64,000 nt of DNA. Origin: an uncultured Spirochaetaceae bacterium (GTDB taxonomy: Bacteria > Spirochaetota > Spirochaetia > Sphaerochaetales > Sphaerochaetaceae). The position numbers were made by a program, and so were the translations under genes. Below are positions 7,532 to 16,207 of the stretch, one piece after another. The first letter of the stretch is position 1; every line of letters begins with the position of its first letter. The notes beneath the pieces were generated by a model that saw only the letters and a list, made by a program, of their open reading frames with translations, had not been told where the DNA came from and made no database searches. The stretch lies in the NCBI GenBank assembly GCA_944388955.1, contig CALXKJ010000008.1, forward strand, positions 1 to 64,000. The letters run 5' to 3'.

Positions 7532-8433
7532 TACGTCACCACTCTGAGGATTATATCGCTCCTTCTGAAGGCCGGATTGATGCCGTGATTGCCTCACTTG
7601 GCGTCCAGAGATCTTTCTTCTCATCTCCATCCATGGTCATAACAATCAATGGCAAGATGGTGAGGAAAAGCGCGAAAGTAAGAGCTGACGATAAAGTTCA
7701 TCTTGAATACGATGAAGAGATTTTTTCCGGCCTTGAAGCTGAGGATATACCGCTTGATGTCATATATGAGGATGATGACATCCTTGTCATTGACAAGAAA
7801 GCAGGAATAGCTGTTCATCCAGGCGCGGGACTTCACGGTGGAACAATAGCAAATGCGCTGTTATCGCGCTACGGAGAGGATTTCGCTTCTACTGACGATG
7901 AGCGTCCGGGAATCGTTCATCGCCTTGATAAAGATACCTCTGGGGTTATGGTTATCGCTAAGAATGCAGAGGCTCTCAGCGCGCTGCAATCACAGTTTGC
8001 CGCGCATTCGACTGAGAAGCACTATCTTGCTATAGTCAAAGGCCGTCTTCCTTCACTTCATGCCGTGATAGAAAGCGGCATAGAGCGCGATTCCCGTGAT
8101 AGGAAGCGTTTCCGCGCTGTCGACGATATATCTAAAGGCCGTTATGCGAAAACGGAGTACAGAGTCGAGAGAGAGCTTAATGGCTACACGCTATCTGATA
8201 TAAGGATATACACAGGACGGACGCATCAGATCAGGGTTCATATGAAATATATTGGTCATCCAATCCTTGGAGATCCAATCTATGGCCAGCATGATCCAAG
8301 ATATCCAGACGCAGCCTTGATGCTTCATGCCCATACGCTTGACTTCACCCATCCTTCCTCTGGTGAGAGAATGCATTTCGAGGCACCTCTTCCCGTGCAT
8401 TTTATCAGTGCACTCGATAGGCTTTCCCTGTAG
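7528..8433 (+). CDS. RluA-family 23S rRNA pseudouridine synthase (RluD-like)
   Basis: A 301-residue enzyme that isomerises uridine to pseudouridine in rRNA. An S4 RNA-binding domain spans about residues 15-62. The catalytic domain carries the RluA signature HRLDKDTSG with catalytic Asp134, and further blocks at GRTHQIRVHMKYIGHPILGD and near ALMLHAHTL. The domain order and length match RluD/RluC rather than the shorter RluB/RsuA group. The exact target uridines cannot be read from the sequence. The start overlaps the preceding gene by 4 nt. The 3' end overlaps the converging MBL-fold gene by 29 nt, with no terminator between them. Confidence 0.93.
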   Translation: MIRHHSEDYIAPSEGRIDAVIASLGVQRSFFSSPSMVITINGKMVRKSAKVRADDKVHLEYDEEIFSGLEAEDIPLDVIYEDDDILVIDKKAGIAVHPGAGLHGGTIANALLSRYGEDFASTDDERPGIVHRLDKDTSGVMVIAKNAEALSALQSQFAAHSTEKHYLAIVKGRLPSLHAVIESGIERDSRDRKRFRAVDDISKGRYAKTEYRVERELNGYTLSDIRIYTGRTHQIRVHMKYIGHPILGDPIYGQHDPRYPDAALMLHAHTLDFTHPSSGERMHFEAPLPVHFISALDRLSL

Positions 8434-9004
8434 TCGATGCCTCTGATTCAAGCATATCCTGATTGAGCATCTTCTCGATTCTGATTTTCGATGGCGCTCC
8501 ATGACCGGGGAAGATAAGCGTGTTGTCATCTAAAGTCATCACTTTCTCCTCCAGTGATTTTATCAGGAGCTCTTTCTCAACGAAGCTGTCTGTCATGGCA
8601 ACGCTGCCCGATGAGATTGTGTCACCTGTGAATATAGCGCCATCAATTGAATATACAAGTGAATCCATTGAGTGCCCAGGGACAAGCAAGGCTTTTACAT
8701 CTATGTTCCCGATTCTCTTTGTCTCCCCATCTGAAAACTGTATGGTTTCAATGGAGCCGATACTCTTCCCATAGGCATACACGTCGACATCGTAGATCTT
8801 AAGCAGCGTACCGAGTCCTGCTGTATGCGATTCATGCCTGTGGGTTATTAGAACAGCAGCAAGCCTTGTGCAGAAATGCTCGATGAATTCAAGAATTTCC
8901 CTGTCGACCTGTCCAGGATCGATAATGATACCATTCCCATCGTCATCGACGATAAGATAGACATTGGAAAGACCTTCTGCGGAGAAGTGCGGTATGATTC
9001 TCAT
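8405..9004 (-). CDS. Metallo-beta-lactamase-fold hydrolase with altered metal motif
   Basis: A 199-residue protein of the glyoxalase II-like MBL superfamily. Motifs in order are the HxHxxH block as His55-Arg-His57-Glu-Ser59-His60, His111 in VPGHS, Asp128 in TGDTI and a final His in FPGHG. The canonical Asp of HxHxDH, a ligand of the second metal, is Ser59 here, so the enzyme may bind one metal or have altered activity. The substrate is unknown. It follows the pentapeptide-repeat gene with a 4-nt ATGA overlap, so the two are co-translated, and its 3' end runs 29 nt into the converging pseudouridine synthase gene. Confidence 0.85.
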   Translation of the reverse strand: MRIIPHFSAEGLSNVYLIVDDDGNGIIIDPGQVDREILEFIEHFCTRLAAVLITHRHESHTAGLGTLLKIYDVDVYAYGKSIGSIETIQFSDGETKRIGNIDVKALLVPGHSMDSLVYSIDGAIFTGDTISSGSVAMTDSFVEKELLIKSLEEKVMTLDDNTLIFPGHGAPSKIRIEKMLNQDMLESEASTTGKAYRVH

Positions 9005-9612
9005 TACATTATCCTATAAGGCTCCTCTTTCCTGAAGAATGCTTCCTCAGGATTTGAAAAACGGAAGCTTACCGATTTCGTGATGCATGATCTGAAGCTT
9101 GTGCGCTTGAGGTTGCAATCATCCATGGACACATCCGAAAGCTTTGAAAGCGAGAAGTTCGAATAGTAGAAATCATTTGAGGAAAAGTCACAATTCTCTG
9201 CGTTGATTCCCATGAAATTGGAGTAGATCGCAGCTGTATCGGTGATGATAGTGTCTGTGAATGTCGAGCCGGAGAAGATTGCGTATCGGATATCACAGGA
9301 ATGGAAGACGCATGAGCGGAAGACACAGAAATCAAAGAAGACAGAGTAGACTGATACATCCTCAAATGTGCAGTTCTCAAAAACACAGAATGAGAAATTC
9401 GAGCCTATTATCTTTCCGCCTTTATGTACCTCCAGATTCCTGAAAGAGGCCGCAGGCATTGAGATATTCCTGAATTCATTTCCTTTTTCAAGCATTCTCA
9501 CCGCATTCTGGAAAAGCTCTTTCTTATTTTCAGAATGATGAAAACAATAATCACCGCCGTTATATGTGAAGGCGTGACAACCTGGCATTGAGCATTTCTT
9601 CAGTGAGAACAT
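9004..9612 (-). CDS. Pentapeptide-repeat protein with N-terminal Cys/His motif
   Basis: A 202-residue protein. From about residue 50 it shows degenerate pentapeptide repeats with Phe or Leu/Ile at every fifth position and small residues between (SNFSFCVFENCTFED, YSNFMGINAENCDFSS, YSNFSLSKLSDVS), predicting a right-handed quadrilateral beta helix. Residues 1-30 contain Cys-x4-Cys-His and Cys-x-x-His, a possible small zinc site. No enzymatic function is implied; such helices usually act as scaffolds or DNA mimics. It is translationally coupled to the downstream MBL-fold gene. The start has no clear Shine-Dalgarno sequence. Confidence 0.8.
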   Translation of the reverse strand: MFSLKKCSMPGCHAFTYNGGDYCFHHSENKKELFQNAVRMLEKGNEFRNISMPAASFRNLEVHKGGKIIGSNFSFCVFENCTFEDVSVYSVFFDFCVFRSCVFHSCDIRYAIFSGSTFTDTIITDTAAIYSNFMGINAENCDFSSNDFYYSNFSLSKLSDVSMDDCNLKRTSFRSCITKSVSFRFSNPEEAFFRKEEPYRIM

Positions 9613-9714
9613 ACCAAGATGCTCTCAAAGCATATGAGGAATGTCAATTGATGAAAAGAAAGAGGCCAGGAGAATCCCAGCCTTCAATTGAATAATGAAT
9701 GCGTCGTATTATTA

Positions 9715-9885
9715 TCATGCCATGACAGAAACGTCGCATACTGCTTTTATTGCGCTTTCAATCGATGATACAGCAGATTGATCTTCAACAGAGTAGACTT
9801 TGTCATTAATCTGGCATCTGAGAATTTCTTTACTGGTTTCTTGTCCATTGTCTGTATATTCAGGTAATAGTTGGTAGATTGTCAT
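9715..9885 (-). CDS. Small ORF of unknown function (56 residues), possibly a fragment
   Basis: In the 361-bp gap between the pentapeptide gene and the TnpB fragment, the minus strand has an ATG at 9885 and stop at 9715-9717. It encodes MTIYQLLPEYTDNGQETSKE, continuing to an end at AVCDVSVMA. The frame is also open upstream of the ATG, reading into the TnpB fragment on the other strand, so it may be a gene cut by the transposon insertion. No ribosome-binding site is evident and I recognise no family. The rest of the gap (9613-9714) holds nothing I can identify. Confidence 0.3.
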   Translation of the reverse strand: MTIYQLLPEYTDNGQETSKEILRCQINDKVYSVEDQSAVSSIESAIKAVCDVSVMA

Positions 9886-9973
9886 TGATTCAATATTCTT
9901 TACAGGATTACCTATCGAGATAGTCCATAAGAGTGATAGAGAGAACTATATAAAACTGCCGAAACTCGGAAGA

Positions 9974-10798
9974 GTGCGCATCATACTCCACCGTAGCATA
10001 CCAGATGAGTGGAGGATGAAGCATGCGACAATAAAGGAGACGGCAGGCGGGAAGTTCTTCATATCGCTGACGTTCGATGCGGAAACAAGGCCGACAGAGA
10101 TGAAGAGGGAATCCGAGAAGGTCGAGACCTTTGATTACTCGATGCCCTCTCTCATTCTCTCAGCATCCGGGGAGAATGACATCACTGCAGAGGACATCCG
10201 CTGGTACCGCAATCTTGAGAAGAGGATTGCGAAGGAACAGAGGAAGCTCTCGAGGATGCAGTATGGCTCAAAGAATCACTGGGAGCAGAAACACAAAATC
10301 GGAAAGCTGCATGAGAAAGCAAGGAACAGGAGGAAGGACTTCCTCCATAAGCTCTCCAGAAAAGTCTCCGATTCCTTCGATGCCGTCGTAGTGGAGGACA
10401 TAAACCTCCAGCATATGTCGCAGGCTCTGAATTTCGGCAAGGCCATATATGACAACGGCTATGGGATGCTCAGGGGCATGCTTGCCTACAAGCTTAATGA
10501 GCAAGGGAAGATACTCGTGAAGGTCGATAAGTTCTTCCCCTCATCAAAGCGATGTTCTGCATGCCATGCGATTAACCATGATTTGCAGCTGTCAGATAGA
10601 GAGTGGACATGCAAGAGCTGCGGTACACATCATGACAGAGACAAGAACAGTTGTAAGAACCTGCTGGATGAGGGAAAAGACATCCTTAACCGCTGGGCTA
10701 GCGGGGATAGCTCACTGATACTGGCACCATCAGGTGTCTTGAGTGAGAAGAAGCCCCATCCTCAGGCTCGCTACAATGTGAGACAGGATGGAGAGTAG
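9974..10798 (+). CDS. 5'-truncated TnpB (IS200/IS605 OrfB-like) nuclease
   Basis: A 274-residue C-terminal portion of a TnpB protein, the RNA-guided nuclease of IS200/IS605 elements. The RuvC-like catalytic residues are present: Asp54 in ETFDYSMPS, Glu in VVVEDINLQHM and the final Asp in HHDRDKNSCKNL. The zinc ribbon is also there (CSACHAIN...CKSCGTHH). The GTG at 9974 is only nominal. The frame is open from 9878, and homology (YIKLPKLGRVRI) begins before the GTG, but about 100 or more N-terminal residues normally present are missing. No TnpA transposase or complete element ends are visible. It is best read as a relic that cannot load guide RNA normally. Confidence 0.8.
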   Translation: MRIILHRSIPDEWRMKHATIKETAGGKFFISLTFDAETRPTEMKRESEKVETFDYSMPSLILSASGENDITAEDIRWYRNLEKRIAKEQRKLSRMQYGSKNHWEQKHKIGKLHEKARNRRKDFLHKLSRKVSDSFDAVVVEDINLQHMSQALNFGKAIYDNGYGMLRGMLAYKLNEQGKILVKVDKFFPSSKRCSACHAINHDLQLSDREWTCKSCGTHHDRDKNSCKNLLDEGKDILNRWASGDSSLILAPSGVLSEKKPHPQARYNVRQDGE

Positions 10799-10858
10799 GT
10801 CACTATCGGGGTGCCACGGTTCCAGAAAATATGAAGAAAATGAATTGATAATTCCATA

Positions 10859-10904
10859 TGCAAAGTGTGAGATGTTTGCATGAAAAGATATGGTGTTGTA
10901 TTCT
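10859..10904 (+). promoter_or_regulatory. Promoter with overlapping inverted repeat
   Basis: TTGCAT (-35, 10876-10881) and TATTCT (-10, 10899-10904) are separated by 17 bp and lie upstream of the small membrane-protein gene at 10940. An inverted repeat TGCAAA (10859-10864)/TTTGCA (10875-10880) overlaps the -35, a position suited to repressor binding. The regulator is unknown. Confidence 0.6.
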
Positions 10905-10939
10905 TTCATAAGAATTTCTGGGTTTTTAAAGGGGATCAG

Positions 10940-11221
10940 ATGAAAAAGCTCTTTACTCTTATTCTTATTATTGTAGTCGTAGTCGCTGCTCTTTATTTCG
11001 GCAAGGATTATATTAAGGATATACCATACCTTTCAGATGCTGCTGAGTTTGTGGATGAGAAGATCAATGGATTGCTTTCCAGGAAGGAAAATAAAGCAGA
11101 AGCTGTTGTAAAGGAAGACGACGTGGAGAATCCACAGGCAGAGGAGAGGAAATCTGTTGTGGATTATTCGCGCTCCGATGTGGAGGCATTCTTCAACGCA
11201 CCGTCTGTAACTGGCTTATAA
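10940..11221 (+). CDS. Hypothetical single-pass membrane protein
   Basis: A 93-residue protein beginning MKKLFTLILIIVVVVAALYF, a single N-terminal membrane anchor or uncleaved signal, followed by a charged, Glu/Lys-rich tail expected outside the membrane. The start is chosen for AAAGGGG seven bases before the ATG; an upstream in-frame ATG at 10880 has no ribosome-binding site and lies upstream of the -10 box. A sigma70-like promoter precedes it, and rsgA follows 36 bp after the stop. I recognise no family. Confidence 0.7.
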   Translation: MKKLFTLILIIVVVVAALYFGKDYIKDIPYLSDAAEFVDEKINGLLSRKENKAEAVVKEDDVENPQAEERKSVVDYSRSDVEAFFNAPSVTGL

Positions 11222-11257
11222 GATGCAGAAAAAGGCAAAAGATAATATATTTGTCTT

Positions 11258-12175
11258 ATGCGCTTTCAGATACGACGTGCAATAAATAATATCTATCAGG
11301 CATATTCCCTCGATAACGGCAGGATGTATACTGCCCGTATCAAGGGAAAAGTGATGAAGAAGGATGAGGCTGAGTACAGTCCTGTCGCTGTTGGTGATAT
11401 CGCAATAGGGGAGCCTTATTCGGATAGTGAAGCCCTGATAGTCTCGATAGAAGTGAGGAGAAGCTCGTTCCGGCGCTGGAATCTCAAAAAGGAGATGAAT
11501 CAGACCATAAGCGCTAATCAGGATATGACCGCGATAGTCGTTTCGCCTTCTTCTCCGCCATTCCGTCCACGCTTTCTCGATAGAGCGATTGCCTGCTCTT
11601 CTGGCGCTGAAATACTCATTATCATGAATAAAGCAGATGATGGACTTGAGCAATCCGTCAAGGATAGCCTCGAGCTTTACAGGAGTCTTGGATTTGCTGT
11701 TATCTCCGTCTCATCTGTCACTGGTGAGGGTATAGAGGAGCTGAAGAAGCTCCTTGAAGGCAGGATTACTGCGTTCGTCGGTCAGAGCGGGGTTGGAAAG
11801 TCAACATTGATAAACACTATCTTAGGCTCTCAGCAGCGTACAGGGGAAGTCTCATGGAAATACAATCGCGGAAAGCATACGACTAACCATGCATTGTATA
11901 TAGAAAAAGGATTGATTTCTGTAATCGATACTCCCGGCGTAAGGGAGATTGAAGTTCCTTTTGAGAATCCAGAGCTTCTTATTTCCGCGTTCCCTGAGCT
12001 TATAGGCGCTCCTTGCCTTTATAGCGGCTGCCTTCATCATGGTGAGGATGGCTGTGCTGTCCCTGACAAGGTAATGTGCGGTGATATTTCAGAAGAGAGG
12101 TATGATAGCTATCTGAGGATGCTCAGTGCTATCGAAGCGCGGACTCCTGTATACCAGAGGAGCAGAAGACGATGA
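11258..12175 (+). CDS. rsgA: Ribosome small-subunit-dependent GTPase A
   Basis: Circularly permuted GTPase of 305 residues that helps mature the 30S subunit. An N-terminal OB-fold region precedes the G domain, whose motifs occur in permuted order: G4 NKAD, then G1 GQSGVGKS (residues 175-182), switch-region HTT, and G3 DTPG (Asp224). A C-terminal zinc site is formed by Cys/His in CLYSGCLHHGEDGC. No Shine-Dalgarno sequence is near the ATG, but a TATATT lies six bases upstream (11246-11251), so the mRNA may be leaderless, although no -35 is convincing. The stop overlaps the start of mutS2 (ATGA). Confidence 0.95.
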   Translation: MRFQIRRAINNIYQAYSLDNGRMYTARIKGKVMKKDEAEYSPVAVGDIAIGEPYSDSEALIVSIEVRRSSFRRWNLKKEMNQTISANQDMTAIVVSPSSPPFRPRFLDRAIACSSGAEILIIMNKADDGLEQSVKDSLELYRSLGFAVISVSSVTGEGIEELKKLLEGRITAFVGQSGVGKSTLINTILGSQQRTGEVSWKYNRGKHTTNHALYIEKGLISVIDTPGVREIEVPFENPELLISAFPELIGAPCLYSGCLHHGEDGCAVPDKVMCGDISEERYDSYLRMLSAIEARTPVYQRSRRR

Positions 12176-14457
12176 TTATCACAGAGCGTACTGCTTCCGA
12201 TGCTGAGCTTGATAAAGTCCTTGATATCATAAGAAAAGGAGCGCTCTCCCCTGAAGGGCGGGAGGCTATCTCAATCGATAAGCTCAGCAAGGACAAGGAT
12301 ATTATCGATAAACGCGCAGAGCGTATAGCTTTGTATATAAGCCTTCTCGGCGGCGAAGCACCGGATGTCTTTCCTCCTGTAGAGGATCTCTTTGAATATG
12401 CTGATGAGACACATGCCGATTTCTCCGGTGAGGATATCCACAGAGCGGGTGAATTCCTTCATTCATATATCTCGATGCTTCATTTTCTCAGGAAAGATGA
12501 GGATATCCATGAAGAGGATAGAATTCTTTCTGAAGATATACTTTCATCCCTTGATAGCGAAGGGAATGTCAGGGAGGATCATCCCCGACTTCTTCCACTT
12601 ATAAAGAAACGCGATGAGATAAGGAATGAGCGCATGAGATTCTCCGCATCCTTCATATCCTCTCATCGTGCAAGTGTTCAGCAGTCAGAGCCACTTTATA
12701 GGAATGAGCGCGTTGTCATTCCTATCAGAAGTGATCAGAAAAGCACTATAGACTGCTTTGTATCAGGTTCATCATCGTCTGGAAATACGCTGTTCGCTGA
12801 GCCCTTTGAGCTTGTCGCGCTCAATAATGAGGCTGTAATCGCAGAAGAGTGCATAAGGCTTGAGAAGCTGAGAATCATTCATGATTTATCGGAGCGTATA
12901 CGGTTTCTGATGCCTGTGATGAGGAAGATGCTGGAAGAAGTCATCGATTTCGACTTCCATTATGCATTTGCTCTCTGGGCAAAGAGGGAGAAAGCGGTTC
13001 ATCCCGAGATAGGGAAAAACCTCAGACTATGCAGGGCCCGTCATCCACTCCTTGGCGCCAATGCCGTACCTATAGATATATCCATTCCGGAGAATGTGAA
13101 TGCAATAGTCCTGTCCGGTGCCAATGCGGGAGGAAAGACTGTCACGATGAAGACTGTGATGCTGCTCTCGCTTCTCAACCAGCTATGTGGATATATAACA
13201 GCCAGCGATGGCTCTGTGCTTCCTCTATTCTCCACATTCTTCTCTGATATCGGGGATAACCAATCGATACTGGATGCGGCGTCGACATTCTCGTCCCATA
13301 TGAAGAATATCGCCTCGATAGCGAGGAAGGCAGATAAATCATCGCTTGTAATCCTCGATGAGCTTGGCTCTGGTACGGATCCTGGGGAAGGTGCGGCGCT
13401 TTCAAGGGCAATTCTGTCTTATTTTTCGGATCATACTGCGCTCACGCTTGTCACATCTCATTATCCTGAAGTGAAGAGCTATGCGTATTCTGATGAGAGG
13501 ATGATGAATGCCTCTATGGAATTCGATGAGAAATCCGGGCTTCCGACATATCGCGTGCTTGAAGGTATCCCTGGAGACAGCCATGCGATCATAACAGCAA
13601 AGCGCTCGGGAATGCCTCGTGAGATAACAGATATGGCAGCAGCAGCACTGCAGGGTGGAGAGGAGAGCGCAGGACGGATCATCAGGGCCTTGATTTCCAA
13701 AGAAAGGACGCTCGACAGGAAAATCACAGAGTCTCAGATTCTGAAGAGAAAACTTGAGAAGCTTGAGAAAGACATAAGCGAGAGAGAGTCGAAGCTCAAC
13801 GCGCTGGAGAATGAGCTCAGAAAGGATGGAATCAGGGAAATCAATGAGTATCTCAGGGAGAGCCGCAGGAATCTTGAGAAACTCGTGATGGAAGTGAAGA
13901 CAGGGACGCTCACGAAAGAGAAGACGAGGAAAGTAAAGGCCTTTGCCGATTCTATAGAGAAGAAAATAGAGGAAGAGGAGGATCTCCTTGACGAAGAAGA
14001 GGCGATTCCTGATGACTCTCCGCTTTCATCCGGCGATGAAGTCGAGTGCGGCAAGGCAAAGACTCCAGGCAAAGTGATATCAGTGAATAAGGACAGGATT
14101 CTGGTTCTTCTCGATAACGGTCTCAAGCTTACGCTTCCGCGTGCGATGGTGTGGAAACGCCAGACGAAGAAGAATGATAAAGGCACCTTCCAGTTCTCAT
14201 CTTCTGCAAAGAAGGCTCAGTATACTATGGACGTCAGAGGTCTAACGCTTCAGGAGACGATTGAGAGACTTGATGACCAGATGGAGGCGGCTCTTCTTGA
14301 TGGGCTTTCATCGTTCTCCATCATCCATGGTTACGGTGATGGAATACTTTCGAAAGGTGTCCATGATTATCTCAGGAAGAGGAGGGAAGTGAAGGATTAC
14401 CGATTCGCTCTTCCTGAGGATGGCGGTATGGGGAAGACCTATGTTGAGCTCTTCTGA
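12172..14457 (+). CDS. mutS2: MutS2 family protein (Smr-domain endonuclease/ribosome-rescue ATPase)
   Basis: A 761-residue MutS2. The core and clamp helices lead to the ATPase with Walker A GANAGGKT (residues 316-323) and Walker B followed by LDELGSGTDPGEG. A long coiled-coil region (about 500-620) is followed by the C-terminal Smr domain (from about 686) with DVRG and HGYGDG (719-724). MutS2 lacks the mismatch-recognition domain I of MutS; it has been linked to suppression of recombination and to splitting collided ribosomes. It is translationally coupled to rsgA by a 4-nt overlap, which fits a ribosome-related role. The 3' end overlaps the converging DMT gene by 19 nt. Confidence 0.95.
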   Translation: MIITERTASDAELDKVLDIIRKGALSPEGREAISIDKLSKDKDIIDKRAERIALYISLLGGEAPDVFPPVEDLFEYADETHADFSGEDIHRAGEFLHSYISMLHFLRKDEDIHEEDRILSEDILSSLDSEGNVREDHPRLLPLIKKRDEIRNERMRFSASFISSHRASVQQSEPLYRNERVVIPIRSDQKSTIDCFVSGSSSSGNTLFAEPFELVALNNEAVIAEECIRLEKLRIIHDLSERIRFLMPVMRKMLEEVIDFDFHYAFALWAKREKAVHPEIGKNLRLCRARHPLLGANAVPIDISIPENVNAIVLSGANAGGKTVTMKTVMLLSLLNQLCGYITASDGSVLPLFSTFFSDIGDNQSILDAASTFSSHMKNIASIARKADKSSLVILDELGSGTDPGEGAALSRAILSYFSDHTALTLVTSHYPEVKSYAYSDERMMNASMEFDEKSGLPTYRVLEGIPGDSHAIITAKRSGMPREITDMAAAALQGGEESAGRIIRALISKERTLDRKITESQILKRKLEKLEKDISERESKLNALENELRKDGIREINEYLRESRRNLEKLVMEVKTGTLTKEKTRKVKAFADSIEKKIEEEEDLLDEEEAIPDDSPLSSGDEVECGKAKTPGKVISVNKDRILVLLDNGLKLTLPRAMVWKRQTKKNDKGTFQFSSSAKKAQYTMDVRGLTLQETIERLDDQMEAALLDGLSSFSIIHGYGDGILSKGVHDYLRKRREVKDYRFALPEDGGMGKTYVELF

Positions 14458-15314
14458 GAAGGAATGAGCTGAGCTATTAGGACAGCAAGGAAGACGAGGA
14501 TGCAGCCTGCGCACTCTCTCCCTGTAAGTCTCTCTCCAAGCATCAACGCACCTCCTACTGCCGCCCATACGCTTTCAAGAGAGAGCGCGAAAACAGCATG
14601 TGACGCCTTTACATATTTCTGAGCGACGACCTGCAATGTGTAGGCTATGCCACATGAGAAAGCGCCGGCGTAGAAAATAGGAAGCCATGCATTGAGTACC
14701 GCGTCCCCTGATGGCTGTTCAATAATCATTCCGGGAATGCAGATTATTCCAGCTGTCAGGAACTGAAGCATCGACATTGGTATTCCGTCCACATTCTTTC
14801 CTGTCCTGTCTATTGCCATTATGTGGAAAGCGAAAAGGAGTGCGCACGCGATAAGATAGATGTCTCCGCGTGTGATTGTGAAGCCTTCCCCGATAGATAG
14901 CAGATACATGCCTATGATGGCCACGATAGCGGAAATCCAGATACTCTTCCCGATTTTCTCACCGAAGAAAATGGAAATAATCGGTACGAAGATAATATAG
15001 AGCGATGTGATGAATCCGCCTTTGCCAGCTCCCGAAAGCTCAATGCCGAATTGCTGTGTCACCGCGGCGGATGCGATGCATATTCCGCATATGACACCGC
15101 CTCTGATGAGATTGTTTCTGTATTTTCTGTCACTTTTATGCTTTCTGATGATTGGGATTGAGAAGGGAATAAGGACAACCGCCCCTATCAGGAAGCGAAT
15201 AGCGTTGAACGTGAATGCTCCGACGCTCTCGGATGATACGGACTGGGCAACGAATGCCATTCCCCAGATGAATGATGTCATAAGAAGTAAGATGATTGCG
15301 TTCTTTTCTTTCAT
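14439..15314 (-). CDS. EamA/DMT-family transporter
   Basis: A 291-residue inner-membrane protein with ten predicted helices in two EamA halves. Signatures are LLMTSFIWGMAFVAQSVS in helix 1, FNAIRFLIGAVVLIPFS in helix 2 and a second half with FAGAFSCGIAYTLQVVAQKY and SLESVWAAVGG. The last resembles RhaT/YdcZ-like DMT members that keep an EamA pair. The substrate is unknown. The region before the ATG (CGCCTCCGT) has no Shine-Dalgarno. It is divergent from uridine phosphorylase, with a 110-bp intergenic region, and converges on mutS2 with a 19-nt overlap. Confidence 0.87.
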   Translation of the reverse strand: MKEKNAIILLLMTSFIWGMAFVAQSVSSESVGAFTFNAIRFLIGAVVLIPFSIPIIRKHKSDRKYRNNLIRGGVICGICIASAAVTQQFGIELSGAGKGGFITSLYIIFVPIISIFFGEKIGKSIWISAIVAIIGMYLLSIGEGFTITRGDIYLIACALLFAFHIMAIDRTGKNVDGIPMSMLQFLTAGIICIPGMIIEQPSGDAVLNAWLPIFYAGAFSCGIAYTLQVVAQKYVKASHAVFALSLESVWAAVGGALMLGERLTGRECAGCILVFLAVLIAQLIPSQKSST

Positions 15315-15401
15315 ACGGAGGCGATTCTACATATTTTCACTGAGCTTGTTTATAGGAAATTGTGCTTTAATGTCTGTTTTTCCGCATTTTCTGAAATAAG
15401 A

Positions 15402-15419
15402 TATAATATGAATAAGGAG
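15402..15419 (+). promoter_or_regulatory. udp -10 box and ribosome-binding site
   Basis: A perfect TATAAT (15402-15407) is followed seven bases later by AAGGAG (15414-15419) and ATG at 15425. The predicted leader is only about 11 nt. The -35 region (TTTTCC-like) is weak. Confidence 0.6.
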
Positions 15420-15424
15420 AATTT

Positions 15425-16207
15425 ATGACGGATTATACAGATGGAACAGGGATGCAATACCACCTCCACATAAAGAAAGGCGATGTCGGGCGTTATGTGC
15501 TCCTTCCGGGAGATCCTAAACGTGTCAGGCTCATAGCCGAAAGACTTGATGATGCCGCTATGATTGCAGATAACCGAGAATTCGTTACATATACGGGATA
15601 CATTGATGGTGAGAAGGTATCAGTAACCTCAACAGGCATAGGTGGGCCGAGTGCCTCGATAGCAATGGAGGAGCTTGCCTTGTGCGGCGCTGATACTTTC
15701 ATCAGAGTCGGTACATGCGGTGGCATAGCCTTAAGTGTCACAAGCGGTGATGTGGTCATCGCAACAGGTGCTGTAAGAGCTGAAGGCACAAGCCGGGAGT
15801 ATGCGCCGATTGAATTTCCTGCTGTCGCTGATTTCGATGTTGTCTATGCACTGAAGAAAGCTGCCTCAGAGCTTTCATTCCCATGCCATCTTGGAGTCGT
15901 ACAATGCAAGGATTCATTCTATGGTCAGCATGATCCTGAGAAGATGCCTGTGAGCTATGATTTATTGAACAAGTGGGAAGCTTGGAAGAGGCTTGGTGTT
16001 CTTGCATCGGAAATGGAAAGCGCAGCTCTTTTTACAGTTGCCGCGAGACTTGGGGCAAGGTGCGGAGCAGTCTTCTTCACAGTCGCGAATCAGGAGCGTG
16101 AGAAGCTAGGGCTTGAGAATCCAAAGCTTCACGACACTTCCCGCGCTATAGATACAGCTATCAAGGCTATACGTATTCTCATCTCAGAGGATCGGAATAG
16201 AGCGTGA
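15425..16207 (+). CDS. udp: Uridine phosphorylase
   Basis: A 260-residue NP-I family nucleoside phosphorylase that converts uridine and phosphate to uracil and ribose-1-phosphate for pyrimidine salvage. Family motifs are [15 protein letters not shown] near the N-terminus (phosphate loop), [24 protein letters not shown], the uracil-binding segment around [10 protein letters not shown] and the ribose-binding EMESAALF. These fit uridine phosphorylase better than purine nucleoside phosphorylase DeoD. It has its own -10 and a short leader. Its 3' end overlaps the converging GIY-YIG-like gene by 29 nt. Confidence 0.92.
   Translation: MTDYTDGTGMQYHLHIKKGDVGRYVLLPGDPKRVRLIAERLDDAAMIADNREFVTYTGYIDGEKVSVTSTGIGGPSASIAMEELALCGADTFIRVGTCGGIALSVTSGDVVIATGAVRAEGTSREYAPIEFPAVADFDVVYALKKAASELSFPCHLGVVQCKDSFYGQHDPEKMPVSYDLLNKWEAWKRLGVLASEMESAALFTVAARLGARCGAVFFTVANQEREKLGLENPKLHDTSRAIDTAIKAIRILISEDRNRA

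Noticed and set aside
8405-8433. Frameshift or annotation error at the 29-nt overlap of the RluA-type and MBL-fold genes
   Set aside because: Both reading frames end in plausible C-termini, and convergent overlaps of 10-30 nt recur in the window (udp, mutS2, smpB, queA), so this is compact packing.
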